The position numbers and the translations under genes were made by a program. The notes under the pieces are model-generated. The model saw only the letters and a list, made by a program, of their open reading frames with translations. It did not search any database and was not told where the DNA came from. From positions 12,356,139-12,420,138 of the forward strand of contig NC_064039.1 of assembly GCF_932526225.1 (NCBI RefSeq): a stretch of DNA of 64,000 nucleotides. Reading direction: 5' to 3'. Shown here piece by piece: positions 59,625 through 64,000 of this stretch (its first letter is position 1; each line of letters begins with the position of its first letter). The DNA is from Nematostella vectensis. Lineage: Eukaryota > Cnidaria > Anthozoa > Actiniaria > Edwardsiidae.

Positions 59625-59902
59625 ACCCCACATTTAATACATTAGACGTTTACATATATTTACTTAGGGTCCAAGTGAACACTAATAATAAAATATAATT
59701 ATATACCATTTCAATCATTAAATTCTCATACTGCTTTACAATTCTTCCCTTCTTACTCAGTAACCTGAGTTACTCAGTTACTCTCTGGAAGAAGATGGTT
59801 TCTAACACGTCATATTACCTGGCTTAGGGTACCTGGACCGGTTACTCCCCAGGAGCCCAAGCCCTGTCAATGAGTAATTTGAACCGACCGGCCCATTGAC
59901 CG
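59625..59902. repeat. second copy of an SLC23 intron segment, lacking the 667-bp transposon
   Basis: Matches 49068-49139 and then 49807-50035 in one continuous stretch at about 90% identity, so the 667-bp element is absent here. The shared part includes the exon-derived repeat described at 49870-50571. Confidence 0.85.
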
Positions 59903-60544
59903 TTAATTGTTACTTTAAGAGAGGCTTTCTGCAGGATTCGACTCTCGGAGTGCAAGATAAAAAAATCCGATTTTCTGAAAAGTTGACAAATTGAAGGCCC
60001 TGGTTAGCTTGTTTCAAAAATATAAATTTTATTTTATTCGGATTTTTATTTATTTTTTTTTTATGAATTTTTACGTATTTTCTCCCTCTGGACCCGAAAC
60101 CCAACGCTAAAATTGTAGGGTTTACCGAACGTCTTTTTTAGCATAATGAATGCGTTGGTAGAAATGTTGACTAGGAGCAATACATTGTAGCTATTCAAGT
60201 GTTTATTAGTGGTGTTTAATTTATTTGTTATCTAACCCTGAGTTTTTTACAGATTTTTCTATATATTACATTTCACAAGTTTATTCTACCACGAAATAAG
60301 CTTAATTTCACTTCCCAAAAAATTAATCTGGTACATGAATCAGACAAAAAATATTACAATTACGGGATACACCATTACTTCAGGTACACTTGAAATCAAA
60401 AAAAATTTGGGGCAAATAAAAAGCAAATATTTTGGATATTTTTTTTGTAAATACCACTTGAGCGTTATCACTGACCTTGTGACCTCTCGTTTTGAGACGA
60501 AATGTCAACACAAAGTTGTCATAGCTGGGTTTTCCTCCTACGTT
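59903..60544. other. intergenic, no gene seen
   Basis: AT-rich sequence; nothing supported. Confidence 0.35.
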
Positions 60545-60764
60545 CAACGTACTTAATGAGCTATAGAGCTCGTGCAAGACCTGTAGAAACGTTCCTTTTC
60601 GTTTGAAGCCAAGATTCGCGTTCATGGATCCAAAGAGAAGACGGTAAATGGTATTTTGGCTATGAGCAAGCACAACATCGAGCACGAATCCCGCGAAGTC
60701 TTCATGTAAAATCCCATGTTTTTCCATAGCAATGACAAGTCCTTCGAATAAGCAATATCCAGCT
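60545..60764 (-). other. unclassified possible exon
   Basis: Minus-strand frame of about 70 codons (GYCLFEGLVIAMEKHGILHEDF..., ...NLGFKRKGTFLQ), preceded by an AG and followed by a possible GT after CTACAG near 60581. It has ordinary amino-acid composition, unlike nearby noise, but I do not recognise it and find no partner exon. Confidence 0.3.
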
Positions 60765-61492
60765 AAAGCCCTTTAAAAATACAACATTGTTTATAGAGAA
60801 AATTAATTTTGCAGTTCCTTAAACTCCACTTTATAACGAGATGTGGATGAGCAGGCTAGCGGTGGGAAGATTGTTTAGGCTAATGATTAACTGACCGCAG
60901 GCGCCTCGCAAAACTGATTTTTTTTTCTTCTAGCCTGAGTTCTTGTTATGACTAATAGACTATAGGTAATTGAGCATCGTTCGGGGAGGAACACACTCAA
61001 ATATATATTTACATTTAGAAAACATATGGTTTTCAAAATGTCTTTTTTGTACTTCTAATAGTTTTAACCACACTAAAAGAGGCAGGTTCTGCTAGAGTAC
61101 TTTAACATTGCTTGTGATTTACAAAATGGACGTGTATTATAAAAAAGCTAGACCTCTTTCTTAAGACTAAGAATATTTACGAACAATAACTGATAAATGA
61201 AGTAACGCCAACTAATACCACCAGCACTACAAAAAGGGGTGGTGTCTACATACAGAGGGGGGTATCCTTTTACTATACGCCACATTCCATACGTTTAAAT
61301 GTATTAGTGTCCATACCAAAAAAGTCGCAAACAGCATTTCAGTATGCGGTTACTCAAAGATCTTTTAGTGTCCCTTTATAGCATATCTCACAAAGGTTTA
61401 AGGCTGTCGTTAGCCACAGGTTGGTGCAGATGCATCAATAATCTGTTGGCGAGTTTGCTGGAATTCTTGTTCTTCCAATACTTAAAAGTATA

Positions 61493-61625
61493 AGAAAATG
61501 ACCAGTATGGGTGTGGTTGTGCCCCCCCCCCCCCACTTTTCTTAATTCTTCTGTTCTGTGGCCCCTCCCCCCCCCCCCCCCAAAAAAAAAAAATCATACT
61601 TGGTCTGCTACGGCTCTGTAATGGC
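61493..61625. mobile_element. partial copy of the MITE at 48111-48530
   Basis: AAAATGACCAGTATGGGTGTGG and, further in, GCTACGGCTCTGTAATGG match the end and interior of the SLC23-intron element; long C and A runs lie between. Confidence 0.55.
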
Positions 61626-62635
61626 GTGAGTATTTAGTATTTTAGTACCATGGCGTGCCATAAAATCATGCACCTGTCTCCTTTACTGTCGATATCAATA
61701 TTTGGGTGACCTTCAAACCCGCTCGGTCAATTTCTTGGCGGCCTGGGTCTAAGGTCTTTTCAAGATGAGTGCGATAAAAATTTGACCAAGCAGGGATTTT
61801 TTGACAAATTCTTACAGCGAGTTTCAGATTGACAGGAATCAGCATTTTTCATCATATTTTCTGGAGAGCAGGGAGCGGAAAAACTTTAGCTCTCCTAAAT
61901 ATGGGCATCAATGTCCATGTAAGGCAATGCAAACGAAGGACACTATCCGTGGGGAATATGTTTGATATGTTCTCGTGTTCTCGTGCTGGTGACATTCGCT
62001 AGCTGCCAGCAAATACCGAACGAATCAAGATTTCAAATATTCCTATAGGATAAACAAAAAATATCAAAGTATAAAATTATGATCAAATCTCTCGTAAAGC
62101 CGACATAAAATTTTCGCGATAAAGCTTTAAATGAAATCTTTGGTTTTTCGTAGGGTTTTAAAATATTCTGTCATTAATCAAAGAAAACGCGTCTTCCTTG
62201 AACAAATCGCAGTAAACGGGAACTGGGGTGGGGGGTTCGGGAACGAAGGGGTTCTCCGTGATCCGTGAAACCGATGCAAGGTGCGCGCAATTCCGTGGCT
62301 CGTGATAACCGTTATCTTTAACTACGAGATTTGTGAAATTGAATTGCTGTATAAAGCAAAAGTTGGTCCGTAATTTTTAAGTACTACCCCCCCCCCCTTC
62401 ATTCACCCCCCTTTCATCCACCACCCTGTATATATCAGGCACATGAGCGCTTGTAAAATAAAGACACACTTCTTACCTGCGCGTCGAGTAGTATGTTTTG
62501 TTCATTCAAACGGGCATCTTCTGTCTAACATCTTCTTCGACCTATGAAGCTGTTGTTCCATTCTCTAATGTACATGCTCAATGCAATTCTAGGGTTGTTG
62601 ACCACGGTACCGCAAGCCCCCCGACCATTTTGCCG
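61626..62635. other. intergenic, no gene seen
   Basis: No supported ORF or repeat apart from short C tracts (62386-62398). Confidence 0.35.
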
Positions 62636-62693
62636 TAAAACCTTTAAAAGAAAAAGCCGACAACAACGCAGATTTATGTTTTTTAGAACGATA

Positions 62694-62723
62694 TTTCGGC
62701 AGGCCAATACCTGCCTTCTTCAG
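62694..62723 (-). ncRNA. hammerhead-like ribozyme core, third copy
   Basis: Same core as the two at 44218 and 45947, unchanged although the neighbouring ORF has decayed. Confidence 0.5.
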
Positions 62724-62867
62724 GTTATAAATGAGTTACAATGGCATGTTACAGCTAGTATATTTACAAAGTTCATTGATGATTAGCTAGCAAAAGGTAA
62801 AAATAGTAATTGAGTAAGGGATGACTTATGGAAGATGGTAAATAGGGTGGTGTGGATTACTAAGTAG

Positions 62868-64000
62868 CTAAACGGTTTCTTCACGCCGGTTGAGGCCACC
62901 GGGTTCAAGAGTGCCAGCGCGAGCTATCAGTGTGGCTTCTCTTGCTTTGCGGATGGAGTCGCGGTTATTTCTTATTTTTTCAATAGATATGAGCTCTATG
63001 TCAGAAGCGGAGTGGTTACGTTTTAGGAAGTGTTCAGCGGCGTGGGTTGGTATGGATCGAGATTGGGAGTCTACAGTTCTGCGGTGGTCATTAAAGCGTT
63101 CTTTTAATTTACGTTTAGTTTCCCCAATATATTGAAGGTTACAGCGGTTACATTGAATCATGTAAATCACGTTTTTAGTATTGCAGGTTATGTGGGAGGT
63201 TATAGGTCGTGTTTCACCTGTTGAGAAAAATGTGTAGCTTGTCAGGCCATCGGTTCTAATATAGGGGCAGGTTAGGCATTTTTTTTTCGCAACGGAAAGC
63301 ACCGGGAGGTTGGTTGGTGGGAGAGCGGTCGGAAGGTAGCTTGGCTTTAACGAGGATGTCGCGGAGGTTAGGTGAGCGGCGAAATGCGACAAGAGGGGGC
63401 TCAGTGAAAACCTTATGGCATCGCTTAGACGAGAGTAGAAGGTTGTAGTTTCTACGGATTATGTTGTTGATGTTAGGTAGTGTAGGGTTATAGGTAGTGA
63501 CAAAGGGGATGCGACGGGAGTTTTTGTGGTTGTTATTATTAGGGCGTCAATGCGGGAAATGTTAGCAACGCGTAGGATTTGTCTCTTGAGAAAAGCGGGT
63601 TTATAGCCACGCTTGAGGAGGTAGTTGGTGAGTTCATTGCAGCGGTTATTAAAGCTTTCTTCTGTAGAACAAATGCGGCGAATACGGAGGGCGAGGCTAT
63701 AGGGGATAGCCTTTTTGGTGTGATGAGGATGGCAAGATGAAAAAAAAAGGTGTTGGTGTTTGTCAGTAGGTTTGAAGTAGAGGTCAGTTTCGATTTTACT
63801 ATTTAAAGGGAGACATTAACGTCAAGAAAAGGTACATTGTAGGAGTGGGAGCTTGTAAATTTAATGGTGGGATGTAGATTGTTAAGATAATCTACAAAAG
63901 CGTTCAATTTGTCTAGACCCTCAGTCCATACAACAAAAATATCGTCGATGTATCTTAACCACGTATGGGGTTTGTAAGGGGCGTCACGCAAAGCGTTGGT
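62868..64000 (-). pseudogene. Penelope-like RT / GIY-YIG ORF, frameshifted
   Basis: GIY-YIG part intact at 62868-63270 (same VIYMIQC and YIGETKRKLKERF motifs). Compared with the copy at 44388, there is an indel in a T run near 63280, a 7-bp deletion near 63547, and small indels near 63803 and 63840. RT YIDDIF motif is still visible at about 63935-63952. Not able to encode a full protein. Confidence 0.9.

Larger units (their letters stand above)
62636..64000 (-). mobile_element. Penelope-like retroelement, continuing past the window edge
   Basis: About 95% identical to 44160-45540 in the same orientation, including the 3' end and hammerhead-like motif. It is cut by the window end, so its 5' state is unknown. 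Confidence 0.9.

Noticed and set aside
1..64000. CRISPR arrays, operons, Shine-Dalgarno sites, rRNA genes
   Set aside because: Spliced eukaryotic genes throughout; the direct repeats seen are minisatellites without unique spacers, and no rRNA or full tRNA gene was recognised.

Overview
The window looks like animal nuclear DNA, most likely from an anthozoan cnidarian such as a sea anemone. It is AT-rich, its genes are cut into many short exons with GT-AG introns, and introns and intergenic DNA are full of small inverted-repeat transposons, minisatellites and Penelope-like retroelements. The species is an inference; no marker here fixes it. Exon borders were placed by eye from splice signals, reading phase and remembered protein families. 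The six named gene models, and the one unnamed spliced gene, keep an open frame across every junction.

Layout. 1-4478: a transposon with long inverted ends made of 129-bp tandem repeats; its one large gene (minus) encodes an integrase tail followed by a Ulp1-type and an OTU-type cysteine protease. 4479-6005 (minus): FAHD1, whose stop codon touches the transposon end. 6608-9095 (plus): a small unrecognised coiled-coil gene, divergent from FAHD1. 9904-19773 (minus): the ER stress kinase PERK (EIF2AK3), 22 coding exons. 21882-23029: five near-identical 230-bp repeats. 23404-25331 (plus): a BTB-BACK-PHR protein of the BTBD1/2/3/6 group. 26219-26720: non-LTR retrotransposon tail. 27895-34291 (plus): sideroflexin, 11 exons. 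36529-40979 (plus): mitochondrial ornithine aminotransferase, 8 exons, with a duplicated promoter. 44155-46025: an inverted pair of Penelope-like elements with hammerhead-like motifs. 46952-55335 (minus): an SLC23 nucleobase/ascorbate transporter, 11 coding exons plus a possible 5'UTR exon at 58534. 57753-62635: repeat-rich DNA with retroelement fragments. 62636-64000: another decayed Penelope-like copy leaving the window.

The host genes are ordinary metabolic, stress and transport genes and do not form an operon or an obvious pathway, although sideroflexin (mitochondrial serine transport), OAT (mitochondrial ornithine/glutamate) and FAHD1 (mitochondrial oxaloacetate/acylpyruvate) all act in mitochondria. 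The most unusual signals are in the non-coding and mobile DNA: the dual-protease transposon with arrays of CRE and E-box sites in its ends, its insertion at the FAHD1 stop codon, two genes whose 5' splice junctions have been amplified into tandem repeats, a paralogous 'empty site' showing one transposon insertion, and upstream ORFs that overlap the start codons of BTBD and SLC23.
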